Of a DNA stretch of 64,000 nt, positions 26,944 through 34,686 are shown piece after piece. The position numbers and the translations under genes were made by a program. A model generated the notes under the pieces. It made no database searches. It saw only the letters and a program-made list of their open reading frames with translations, and had not been told where the DNA came from. Location of the stretch: positions 4,888,001 to 4,952,000 of the forward strand of contig NZ_JAEKEL010000001.1 of NCBI RefSeq assembly GCF_016651105.1, read 5' to 3'. This DNA is from Pseudomonas sp. TH15 (GTDB lineage: Bacteria > Pseudomonadota > Gammaproteobacteria > Pseudomonadales > Pseudomonadaceae). The first letter of the stretch is position 1. Each line of letters begins with the position of its first letter.

Positions 26944-26987
26944 CGCCGGTCAGTTGGCAACGGACCGGCGGAATTTTTCATGTATGA
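26944..26987 (+). terminator. Terminator of mnmA–hflD with a possible purB −10 box
   Basis: CGCCGGTC (26944–26951) pairs with GACCGGCG (26963–26970) and is followed by GAATTTTTC, a good terminator. Directly after it, TATGAT at 26982–26987 is a candidate −10 box for purB, but no clear −35 lies at 17 bp. Confidence 0.7.
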
Positions 26988-27028
26988 TACGCGCCCCATT
27001 TCGTTGCCCGACTGTCCGAGAACACCCC

Positions 27029-28399
27029 ATGCAGCTCTCTTCGCTCACTGCGGTTTCCCCTGTTGACGGCCGCTACGCCGGCAGAACCCAGGCCCTGCGC
27101 CCAATTTTCAGCGAATACGGTCTGATCCGTGCTCGCGTTCTGGTTGAAGTGCGCTGGCTCCAGCGCCTGGCCGCCCACCCAGGCATCAGCGAAGTGCCGG
27201 CGTTCTCCGCCGAAGCCAACGCGGTGCTGAACACCTTGGCGGACAACTTCGCTCTGGAGCACGCCGAGCGTGTCAAAGAGATCGAGCGCACCACCAACCA
27301 CGACGTTAAAGCCATCGAATACTTGCTCAAAGAGCAAGCGGCCAAGCTGCCGGAACTGGCCAAGGTCAGCGAGTTCATCCACTTTGCCTGCACCAGCGAG
27401 GACATCAACAACCTGTCCCACGCCCTGATGCTGCGCGAAGGCCGTGATGACGTGATGCTGCCGCTGATGCGCCAGACCGCTGAAGCCATCCGCGAACTGG
27501 CGATCCGTTTCGCTGACGTGCCAATGCTGTCGCGCACCCACGGTCAACCGGCTTCGCCGACCACCCTGGGCAAAGAGCTGGCGAACGTGGTTTACCGTCT
27601 GGAGCGTCAAATCGCTCAAGTCGCTGCCGCTCCGCTGCTGGGCAAGATCAACGGCGCTGTCGGCAACTACAACGCACACATCTCCGCCTACCCGGAAATC
27701 GACTGGGAAGAAAACGCCCGCGCCTTCATCGAAGACGAGCTGGGCCTGGGCTTCAACCCATACACCACGCAGATCGAACCGCACGACTATATTGCCGAGC
27801 TGTTCGACGCGATCGCCCGCTTCAACACCATCCTGATCGACTTCGACCGCGACATCTGGGGCTACATCTCCCTGGGTTATTTCAAGCAGCGCACCATCGC
27901 TGGCGAAATCGGCTCGTCGACCATGCCGCACAAGGTCAACCCGATCGACTTCGAAAACTCCGAAGGCAACCTGGGTATCGCCAACGCACTGTTCCAGCAC
28001 CTGGCGAGCAAACTGCCAATCTCCCGCTGGCAGCGCGACCTGACCGACTCCACCGTACTGCGTAACCTCGGTGTCGGCTTCGCCCATAGCGTGATCGCGT
28101 ACGAAGCCAGCCTCAAAGGCATCAGTAAACTTGAGCTCAACGCTCAGAAAATTGCTGCCGACCTGGACGCGTGCTGGGAAGTATTGGCCGAGCCAATCCA
28201 GACCGTGATGCGCCGCTACAACATCGAAAACCCGTACGAGAAGCTGAAAGAGTTGACTCGCGGCAAGGGCATCAGCCCTGAAGCGCTGCAAACTTTCATC
28301 GACGGCCTGGACATGCCAGCCGCAGCCAAAGCCGAGCTGAAATTGCTCACCCCGGCGAACTACATCGGTAACGCTGTAGAGCAAGCCAAACGCATCTGA
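27029..28399 (+). CDS. purB: Adenylosuccinate lyase
   Basis: A 456-residue enzyme of the fumarase/aspartase superfamily that acts twice in purine synthesis. The signature loop is GSSTMPHKVNPIDFENSEGN, with its catalytic serine; the catalytic His lies in SRTHGQPASPTTLGKE. The length matches E. coli PurB. The start at 27029 gives MQLSSLTAVSPVDGRY; upstream extension has no ribosome-binding site. Confidence 0.97.
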   Translation: MQLSSLTAVSPVDGRYAGRTQALRPIFSEYGLIRARVLVEVRWLQRLAAHPGISEVPAFSAEANAVLNTLADNFALEHAERVKEIERTTNHDVKAIEYLLKEQAAKLPELAKVSEFIHFACTSEDINNLSHALMLREGRDDVMLPLMRQTAEAIRELAIRFADVPMLSRTHGQPASPTTLGKELANVVYRLERQIAQVAAAPLLGKINGAVGNYNAHISAYPEIDWEENARAFIEDELGLGFNPYTTQIEPHDYIAELFDAIARFNTILIDFDRDIWGYISLGYFKQRTIAGEIGSSTMPHKVNPIDFENSEGNLGIANALFQHLASKLPISRWQRDLTDSTVLRNLGVGFAHSVIAYEASLKGISKLELNAQKIAADLDACWEVLAEPIQTVMRRYNIENPYEKLKELTRGKGISPEALQTFIDGLDMPAAAKAELKLLTPANYIGNAVEQAKRI

Positions 28400-28420
28400 T
28401 CGACCGCTTGACCCTTTTGA

Positions 28421-28446
28421 GACGCCCGGCAGCGCCGGGCGTTTTT
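28421..28446 (+). terminator. Terminator of purB
   Basis: ACGCCCGGC-AGC-GCCGGGCGT hairpin followed by TTTTTA, 22 bp after the purB stop. Confidence 0.92.
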
Positions 28447-28485
28447 ATTCCCGTCTGAAAAGTGCATTTTTTCAATAGGTTACAC

Positions 28486-29655
28486 ATGAATCCTGATATT
28501 CCTCTTCAACTTCTGGGTGGCATCACGGCACGCGAATTCCTGCGTGACTACTGGCAGAAAAAACCGCTGCTGATCCGCCAGGCGATCCCCGATTTCGAAA
28601 GCCCGATCGATCCCGACGAACTGGCCGGCCTGGCGCTTGAAGAAGAAGTTGAATCGCGCCTGCTGATCGAGCACGGTGAGCGTCCTTGGGAATTGCGCCG
28701 CGGCCCGTTCGCCGAAGACGAATTCAGCAAGCTGCCGGAAACCGAGTGGACCCTGCTGGTTCAAGCGGTTGACCAATTCGTGCCAGAAGTGGGCGAGTTG
28801 CTGGAGCAGTTCCGCTTCCTGCCGAGCTGGCGCGTCGACGACGTGATGATCAGCTTCGCCGCCCCCGGTGGCAGCGTCGGCCCGCACTTCGATAACTACG
28901 ACGTGTTCCTGCTGCAAGGCCACGGCAAGCGCAACTGGAAAATCGGCCAGATGTGCGATTCCGAGAGCAAGCTGCTGCCACACGCAGACCTGCGCATCCT
29001 CGCCGACTTCGAAGCCACCGATGAGTGGGTTCTGGAACCGGGCGACATGCTCTACCTGCCGCCGCGCCTGGCTCACTGCGGCGTCGCGATTGATGACTGC
29101 ATGACCTACTCGGTCGGCTTCCGCGCCCCAAGCGCCTCTGAAGTGCTGACTCATTTCACCGACTTCCTCAGCCAGTTCCTGACAGATGAAGAGCGTTACA
29201 CCGATGCCGACGCCCTGCCGGCAGTCGATCCGCACCAGATCCAGCACGACGCCCTTGATCGCCTGAAAGCTTTGCTGGCCGAGCACATGAGCGATGAGCG
29301 CCTGCTGCTGACCTGGTTCGGCCAGTACATGACCGAGCCGCGCTACCCGGAACTGGTGGTCGGCCCGGAAGAAATCGAAGAAGAAGACTTCCTCGCCAGC
29401 CTGGAACAAGGTGCTGTGCTGATTCGCAACCCAAGCGCGCGCATGGCCTGGTCCGAAGTCGATGACGACCTGCTGCTGTTCGCCAGCGGCCAGAGCCGTT
29501 ACCTGCCGGGCAAACTGCGCGAGTTGCTGAAGCTGATCTGCGCTGCTGACGCCCTGCACACCGATAACCTTGGTGACTGGCTGAACGACGAAGACGGCCG
29601 CGGCCTGCTGTGCGAGCTGGTCAAGCAAGGCAGCCTGGGGTTTGCTGATGAATAA
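28486..29655 (+). CDS. roxA: Ribosomal protein uL16 arginine hydroxylase RoxA (YcfD)
   Basis: A 389-residue JmjC-type Fe(II)/2-oxoglutarate oxygenase. E. coli YcfD hydroxylates an arginine of ribosomal protein L16. The iron ligands are H134 and D136 (VGPHFDNYDVF) and H197 (PRLAHCGVA) in the cupin core; a dimerisation region and a winged-helix C-terminal part follow. The start is the ATG at 28486 with an AATAGGT region upstream. Its end overlaps the next gene by 8 bases. Confidence 0.9.
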   Translation: MNPDIPLQLLGGITAREFLRDYWQKKPLLIRQAIPDFESPIDPDELAGLALEEEVESRLLIEHGERPWELRRGPFAEDEFSKLPETEWTLLVQAVDQFVPEVGELLEQFRFLPSWRVDDVMISFAAPGGSVGPHFDNYDVFLLQGHGKRNWKIGQMCDSESKLLPHADLRILADFEATDEWVLEPGDMLYLPPRLAHCGVAIDDCMTYSVGFRAPSASEVLTHFTDFLSQFLTDEERYTDADALPAVDPHQIQHDALDRLKALLAEHMSDERLLLTWFGQYMTEPRYPELVVGPEEIEEEDFLASLEQGAVLIRNPSARMAWSEVDDDLLLFASGQSRYLPGKLRELLKLICAADALHTDNLGDWLNDEDGRGLLCELVKQGSLGFADE

Positions 29656-30073
29656 AATCCACGTTCGTGTCGCAGACTGGCAGAAGGATATCGCCGAGAT
29701 ACGGCGCATTCGTGAGACGGTGTTCATCGCCGAGCAATCCGTTCCGCCTGAGCTGGAATGGGATGCCGATGACGCCACAGCGGTGCATTTCCTCGCTTTC
29801 GAAGGCGACTTTCCGATTGGCACCGCCCGCCTGCTGCCCGATGGTCACATTGGCCGGGTTTCGGTACTCAAGGACTGGCGCGGCTTGAAAGTCGGCGATG
29901 CGCTGATGCAAGCGGTGATCGGCGAGGCCGAGAAGCGCGGGCTGAAGCAGCAGATGCTGAGTGCACAGGTACAGGCCACAGCGTTCTATGAGCGCTTGGG
30001 GTTTAGCCTGGTCAGTGAGGAATTCCTGGAAGCCGGGATACCGCATGTGGACATGGTTCGGCATTCGGCCTAG
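29648..30073 (+). CDS. GNAT-family N-acetyltransferase
   Basis: A 141-residue single-domain GNAT protein; the substrate is unknown. It shows the RVSVLKDWRGLKVGDALM acetyl-CoA loop (the R/Q-x-x-G-x-A region, about residues 88 to 105) and the C-terminal AFYERLGF motif. The EIRRIRETVFIAEQSVPPELEWD N-terminus is reminiscent of the ElaA/YjcF type. It starts within the last codons of roxA (8-base overlap), so the two are probably translated together. Confidence 0.85.
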   Translation: MNKIHVRVADWQKDIAEIRRIRETVFIAEQSVPPELEWDADDATAVHFLAFEGDFPIGTARLLPDGHIGRVSVLKDWRGLKVGDALMQAVIGEAEKRGLKQQMLSAQVQATAFYERLGFSLVSEEFLEAGIPHVDMVRHSA

Positions 30074-30077
30074 CCCT

Positions 30078-30172
30078 TGTGGCGAGGGAGCTTGCTCCCG
30101 CTGGGCTGCGCAGCAGACCCAAGATTTTGGGGCCGCTTCGCGCCCCAGCGGAAGCCAGCTCCCTCGCCACAA
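30078..30172. repeat. REPIN (GTGGCGAGGGAGC type)
   Basis: TTGTGGCGAGGGAGCTTGC at the left and GCCAGCTCCCTCGCCACAA at the right are imperfect reverse complements around an 55-bp interior with smaller palindromes. The same type lies at 53241–53340 and 53522–53622. Confidence 0.85.
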
Positions 30173-30308
30173 AAACAGCCTGTGAACACCATCAAATCGC
30201 CCCGCCATCCTTGGATGCCGGGGCGTTTTGCTGTCTACGATTCAACTTGCCCCACCCTGGGCCGACAAACTGGCAATATCAAGCCTTTAGAAAGCGGAGA
30301 TAACGGAC

Positions 30309-31070
30309 ATGTCCCTACGCACCCTGCTCACCACGCTGTTGTTGACCTGCAGTTTTTCGGTCATAGCCGCCACCGAGATCGTGCCCCTGAGCTACCGCAC
30401 CAGCGCCGACATGCTGCCGGTGGCGCAGAATTTTATTGGCAAGGACGGCCAGGTCAGCGCCTATGGCAACCAACTGATCGTCAACGCAGAACCTGACAAG
30501 ATCGACGAACTTAAGACCTTCATCGCCCAACTCGACACCGCACCCAAACGCCTGCTGATCACTGTCGACACCAACGAAAACAACTTCCAGGGCGATCAGG
30601 GTTACTCCGTGAACGGCGCCGCGCCGAGCCAGACCCGGATCATCAATCGCAGCACCGACAGCCGTGACGGCGGCATCCAGCAGGTTCAGGCCAGCGAAGG
30701 TTCGCCGGCACTGATCCAGGTTGGCCAGAGCGTGCCGCTGACCAGCACGCAAACCGATACTTACGGTCGCGTGCAAAGCCAGACTCAGTATCGCAACGTC
30801 ACCCAGGGGTTCTACGTCACCGCCAGCGTCACCGGCAACATCGTTCACCTGGCGATCAGTACCAACCGTGACCGCATGAGCCAGGAACGTCCCGATGTAG
30901 TGAATGTGCAAAGTACCGACACAACTGTCACGGGGCGCCTGGGCGAGTGGATCACCCTGGCCGGCGTGAATCGCCAGACTCAGGCCGACAAACAGGGCAT
31001 AACCCGCAGCTACTCTACTCAGGGCCGGGATGACATGACCTTGCGGGTGAAAGTCGACACGCTGGACTAA
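30309..31070 (+). CDS. Secreted stand-alone secretin N-domain protein
   Basis: A 253-residue protein with a signal peptide of about 20 residues ending Val-Ile-Ala. Residues 24 to 80 (IVPLSYRTSADMLPVAQNFI through LIVNAEPDKIDELKTFIAQLD) have the secretin/NolW short domain pattern. After that come a Gln/Ser/Thr-rich stretch and a beta-rich C-terminal half with GQSVPLTSTQT and repeats of Val/Thr strands. There is no secretin pore domain large enough to form a channel and no type II, III or IV secretion gene nearby, so its role is unknown. It may be a solitary periplasmic assembly or binding protein. Confidence 0.78.
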   Translation: MSLRTLLTTLLLTCSFSVIAATEIVPLSYRTSADMLPVAQNFIGKDGQVSAYGNQLIVNAEPDKIDELKTFIAQLDTAPKRLLITVDTNENNFQGDQGYSVNGAAPSQTRIINRSTDSRDGGIQQVQASEGSPALIQVGQSVPLTSTQTDTYGRVQSQTQYRNVTQGFYVTASVTGNIVHLAISTNRDRMSQERPDVVNVQSTDTTVTGRLGEWITLAGVNRQTQADKQGITRSYSTQGRDDMTLRVKVDTLD

Positions 31071-31570
31071 AGCACCAAAAACTGACTGATTAGTCGTATT
31101 AGACTAAAGATGTAGTGCCTGAAAAAAAGCACTACAAAACGTTTGACGAGCCAAAAAAGCAAAGGCATGATGGCCTCGCTCCCGCTAATCAGGGGCCCTG
31201 GCAAGGGCCTTCGAGGCGCTGCTCGCATCTACCCCGCGAGCCGCTTCGTGTCTGTACCGCCCACAAGGTGTGTTTGACGAGGTTGCCGACTGGAACGAAG
31301 TTGTCCCGAGGGACGGAAGCGTAATTAGGTAACCCGGCACCACACTGAAGTTCGTATAGAGGCCCACGACGCCCGAATGCGCTCGCCAGTTCGCCCTTAC
31401 CTGCTCACTCCCCCTCGAGCCCATCGTTCATCCCGTCGCCATCCCCGCCGAATCCGACTTGACCGCCTAAGCTTCTGGTCAGCGAGCAGCCTTTTACGCC
31501 TCTCTAAATATGCGTACTCGGCAGGAGCAGGAATTTTCCACCCCAGACCTATGCGACGAGGTTTATCTCC
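31071..31570 (+). promoter_or_regulatory. aceA upstream region with promoter and structured leader
   Basis: A gene-free 500 bp. Two inverted repeats come first: TTAGTC-N6-GACTAA at 31090–31107 and GTAGTGC-N10-GCACTAC at 31112–31135. A good promoter follows: TTGACG at 31143–31148, a 17-bp spacer and CATGAT at 31166–31171. Transcription from it would give a leader of about 390 bases. The first part folds well: stem 31173–31178/31212–31217 encloses the hairpin GGCCCT-GGCA-AGGGCC (31194–31209), and 31221–31226 pairs with 31236–31241. I do not recognise a known riboswitch. Confidence 0.5.
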
Positions 31571-32896
31571 ATGGCACTGACACGCGAACAGCAAATTGCA
31601 GCCCTTGAAAAAGATTGGGCTGAAAACCCACGCTGGAAAGGCGTGACACGCGCTTACACCGCTGCTGACGTCGTCCGTCTGCGTGGCTCGGTTCAACCTG
31701 AGCACACCTTTGCAAAACTGGGCGCCGAGAAGCTCTGGAACCTGGTGACCCAGGGTGCCAAGCCGTCCTTCCGTCCTGAGAAAGATTTCGTCAACTGCAT
31801 GGGCGCCCTGACTGGCGGCCAGGCTGTACAACAAGTTAAAGCCGGTATCCAGGCGATCTACCTGTCGGGCTGGCAAGTAGCTGCGGACAACAACTCCGCC
31901 GAATCGATGTACCCGGACCAGTCGCTGTACCCGGTGGACTCGGTTCCAACCGTGGTCAAGCGCATCAACAACTCGTTCCGTCGTGCTGACCAGATCCAGT
32001 GGAAAGCCGGCAAAGGCCCGGGCGACGAAGGTTACATCGACTACTTCGCGCCAATCGTGGCTGACGCTGAAGCCGGTTTCGGCGGCGTACTGAACGCTTA
32101 CGAGCTGATGAAGAGCATGATCGAAGCAGGCGCCGCCGGCGTTCACTTCGAAGACCAACTGGCTTCCGTGAAGAAATGCGGCCACATGGGCGGCAAGGTA
32201 CTGGTTCCTACCCAGGAAGCTGTGCAAAAGCTGACCGCTGCTCGTCTGGCAGCTGACGTTGCCGGCACGCCGACCATCATCCTGGCGCGTACCGATGCTA
32301 ACGCCGCTGACCTGCTGACTTCGGACTGCGACCCGTACGACCAGCCATTCGTGACTGGCGAACGTACCCAGGAAGGCTTCTACAAAGTACGCGCCGGTCT
32401 CGACCAGGCTATCGCTCGCGGCCTGGCTTACGCGCCGTACGCCGACCTGATCTGGTGCGAAACCGCCAAGCCGGACCTGGACGAAGCTCGTCGCTTCGCC
32501 GAAGCGATCAAAAAGGAATACCCGGACCAACTGCTGTCGTACAACTGCTCGCCTTCCTTCAACTGGAAGAAAAACCTGGACGACGCGACCATCGCCAAGT
32601 TCCAGCGCGAACTGTCCGCCATGGGTTACAAGCACCAGTTCATCACCCTGGCCGGCATTCACAACATGTGGCACAGCATGTTCAACCTGGCGCACGACTA
32701 CGCCCGCAACGACATGACTGCCTACGTGAAGCTGCAAGAGCAAGAGTTCGCTGACGCTGCCAAGGGTTACACCTTCGTGGCTCACCAGCAGGAAGTGGGC
32801 ACCGGCTACTTCGACGACATGACCACCGTAATTCAAGGTGGCTCGTCTTCGGTGACCGCGCTGACCGGTTCGACTGAAGAAGAACAGTTCCACTGA
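31571..32896 (+). CDS. aceA: Isocitrate lyase
   Basis: A 441-residue enzyme of the glyoxylate shunt that splits isocitrate into glyoxylate and succinate for growth on acetate or fatty acids. The catalytic loop is SVKKCGHMGGK, with its cysteine in the family KKCGH motif. The length is similar to E. coli AceA. The start has GACGAGG upstream. It stands alone, with a long leader in front and a strong terminator behind; malate synthase is not in the window. It competes with both isocitrate dehydrogenases encoded at 20–24 kb. Confidence 0.97.
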   Translation: MALTREQQIAALEKDWAENPRWKGVTRAYTAADVVRLRGSVQPEHTFAKLGAEKLWNLVTQGAKPSFRPEKDFVNCMGALTGGQAVQQVKAGIQAIYLSGWQVAADNNSAESMYPDQSLYPVDSVPTVVKRINNSFRRADQIQWKAGKGPGDEGYIDYFAPIVADAEAGFGGVLNAYELMKSMIEAGAAGVHFEDQLASVKKCGHMGGKVLVPTQEAVQKLTAARLAADVAGTPTIILARTDANAADLLTSDCDPYDQPFVTGERTQEGFYKVRAGLDQAIARGLAYAPYADLIWCETAKPDLDEARRFAEAIKKEYPDQLLSYNCSPSFNWKKNLDDATIAKFQRELSAMGYKHQFITLAGIHNMWHSMFNLAHDYARNDMTAYVKLQEQEFADAAKGYTFVAHQQEVGTGYFDDMTTVIQGGSSSVTALTGSTEEEQFH

Positions 32897-32964
32897 CTGG
32901 CTGTAACTGAGCAAACGGCCGTTGCGGATCGGATAGAAAACTAACCGCAGCGTCGCACCTCTAG

Positions 32965-32993
32965 ACGCCCCGACTGGTTCGGGGCGTTTTTTT
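32965..32993 (+). terminator. Terminator of aceA
   Basis: ACGCCCCGA-N5-TCGGGGCGT hairpin followed by seven T, about 70 bp after the stop. Confidence 0.92.
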
Positions 32994-33066
32994 GCCTGGA
33001 ATTTCACCCAATCCTGGAGGAGCGAAGAATGCGCCGCGGTTTTTCAGGGATACCGCGTCATCGTTT

Positions 33067-33113
33067 TTCGCGGGCAAGTCGGATCGCCGCACCGCTCGCT
33101 CCTACAAGGGCAA
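33067..33113. repeat. Degenerate REP half element
   Basis: TTCGCGGGCAAGTCGGATCG followed by GCTCGCTCCTAC matches one REP arm of the type seen at 4877–4904. The partner at about 33016–33060 is strongly decayed. Confidence 0.6.
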
Positions 33114-33247
33114 AAAATATTGATCCAGAGCAGCATGGCGATCAGAAAACTGCGGTAAAACGACCTAGGCTGCTACTTGCAGTAACAGCTATATAAGACA
33201 ACTTCCCGGCCACCCACCCGTTAAACAGTTTAAAAACCAGCACAAAC

Positions 33248-33399
33248 GATATTGATTATCATTTATCAACAACTTTGTTCGTTACATTCCCTACAAAACA
33301 TAATTGATGAAATGCCCCCTAATGCCCGAACCGCATGGGCTGCAGGCCCTTGGAGGTGCGCTATGTCCTTATTCCTATAAATAATTTCGCTATAGGAAT
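33248..33399 (+). promoter_or_regulatory. nuo upstream region: Fur-like site, micro-ORF and hairpin
   Basis: Positions 33248–33267 read as three near-copies of the GATAAT hexamer of a Fur box (GATATT, GATTAT, then TTTATC on the other strand). The same place contains TTGAT-N8-ATCAA, which has the half sites of an FNR/ANR box but the wrong spacing. At 33352–33380 a strong GGAGG precedes a five-codon frame (MSLFL). Its end overlaps the left arm of an inverted repeat, 33371–33379 with 33391–33399 (ATTCCTATA / TATAGGAAT, 11-bp loop). Regulation is inferred only. Confidence 0.35.
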
Positions 33400-33515
33400 T
33401 TTACTTGCTCGGTGTTTAGCCATAAAATCACCGCGATTGATTGCTGCGACATATCGTCACTGCTTTGTTTCTTTTCAAGCTCAGAGACCTTTGCTCTCTG
33501 TTAAGGATTACCAGC

Positions 33516-33929
33516 ATGCCCGAAGCGACAGGACTCATGGCCCACAACTGGGGCTTTGCCATTTTCCTTCTGGGCGTCGTCGGCCTCTGCGCCTTCATGC
33601 TCGGCGTCTCCAGCCTCCTAGGGTCAAAAGCCTGGGGCCGCAGCAAAAACGAACCGTTCGAGTCCGGCATGCTACCTACAGGTGGCGCCCGCTTGCGGCT
33701 CTCAGCCAAATTCTATCTGGTCGCGATGCTCTTCGTGATCTTCGATATCGAAGCCCTCTTTCTCTTTGCCTGGTCTGTGTCCGTCCGCGAAAGCGGCTGG
33801 ACCGGATTCGTCGAAGCTCTCGTTTTCATAGCAATTCTGTTGGCAGGTCTTGTCTACCTGTTCCGAGTGGGCGCCCTTGACTGGGCTCCGGAAGCTCGTC
33901 GCAAGCGGCAGGCGAAGCTGAAACAATGA
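33516..33929 (+). CDS. nuoA: NADH-quinone oxidoreductase subunit A
   Basis: A 137-residue membrane subunit of complex I with three membrane segments; the cytosolic loop between the first two carries the family SKNEPFESGM motif with its acidic residues. It is the first gene of a 13-gene nuo operon. The ATG at 33516 has AAGGA upstream and gives the normal length; longer frames begin in the leader and lack support. Confidence 0.95.
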   Translation: MPEATGLMAHNWGFAIFLLGVVGLCAFMLGVSSLLGSKAWGRSKNEPFESGMLPTGGARLRLSAKFYLVAMLFVIFDIEALFLFAWSVSVRESGWTGFVEALVFIAILLAGLVYLFRVGALDWAPEARRKRQAKLKQ

Positions 33930-33939
33930 GGCTTTGGCA

Positions 33940-34614
33940 ATGCAATACAATCTCACCAGGATCGACCCCGATGCTCCTAACGAGCAGTATCCGATTGGCG
34001 AGCGGGAAACCGTTTCCGATCCGTTAGAAGATCAAGTCCACAAAAACATCTTCATGGGCAAGCTCGAAGACGTGCTTAACGGCACGATCAACTGGGGGCG
34101 CAAGAACTCCCTGTGGCCGTATAACTTCGGTCTTTCGTGCTGCTACGTGGAAATGACCACCGCCTTCACGGCGCCCCACGACATCGCGCGCTTTGGCGCC
34201 GAGGTTATCCGGGCATCGCCGCGTCAGGCGGATTTCATGGTTATCGCCGGTACCTGCTTCATCAAGATGGCGCCGATCATTCAGCGTCTCTACGAGCAAA
34301 TGCTCGAACCTAAATGGGTTATCTCCATGGGTTCGTGCGCCAACTCCGGTGGCATGTACGACATCTACTCCGTCGTTCAAGGGGTGGACAAGTTCCTGCC
34401 CGTGGACGTCTACGTGCCTGGCTGCCCGCCCCGCCCTGAAGCTTTTCTGCAAGGCTTGATGCTCTTGCAAGAGTCGATTGGACAGGAGCGTCGTCCGCTT
34501 TCCTGGGTCGTCGGCGATCAAGGCGTGTACCGCGCCGAGATGCCTTCGCAAAAGGAACAGCGCCGCGAACAGCGAATCGCAGTCACCAACCTGCGCAGCC
34601 CCGACGAAGTCTGA
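33940..34614 (+). CDS. nuoB: NADH-quinone oxidoreductase subunit B
   Basis: A 224-residue peripheral subunit that holds the last iron-sulfur cluster, N2, which reduces quinone. The ligands are C67 and C68 (GLSCCYVEM), C133 (MGSCANSGG) and C162 (VPGCPPRPEAF), equivalent to C63, C64, C129 and C158 in E. coli. The Lys/Arg/Gln-rich C-terminus is common in Pseudomonas. It lies 10 bp after nuoA. Confidence 0.97.
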   Translation: MQYNLTRIDPDAPNEQYPIGERETVSDPLEDQVHKNIFMGKLEDVLNGTINWGRKNSLWPYNFGLSCCYVEMTTAFTAPHDIARFGAEVIRASPRQADFMVIAGTCFIKMAPIIQRLYEQMLEPKWVISMGSCANSGGMYDIYSVVQGVDKFLPVDVYVPGCPPRPEAFLQGLMLLQESIGQERRPLSWVVGDQGVYRAEMPSQKEQRREQRIAVTNLRSPDEV

Positions 34615-34686
34615 TCCAGATCTGCTTCTTTTATAGAACGAGACACTGGCTTCATTCTTTACGTTGACCGAAAGCGATAAATAACC

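Noticed and set aside
31115..31324. 69-codon frame upstream of aceA
   Set aside because: It has no ribosome-binding site and its reading is not protein-like; the region is better explained as promoter and leader RNA.
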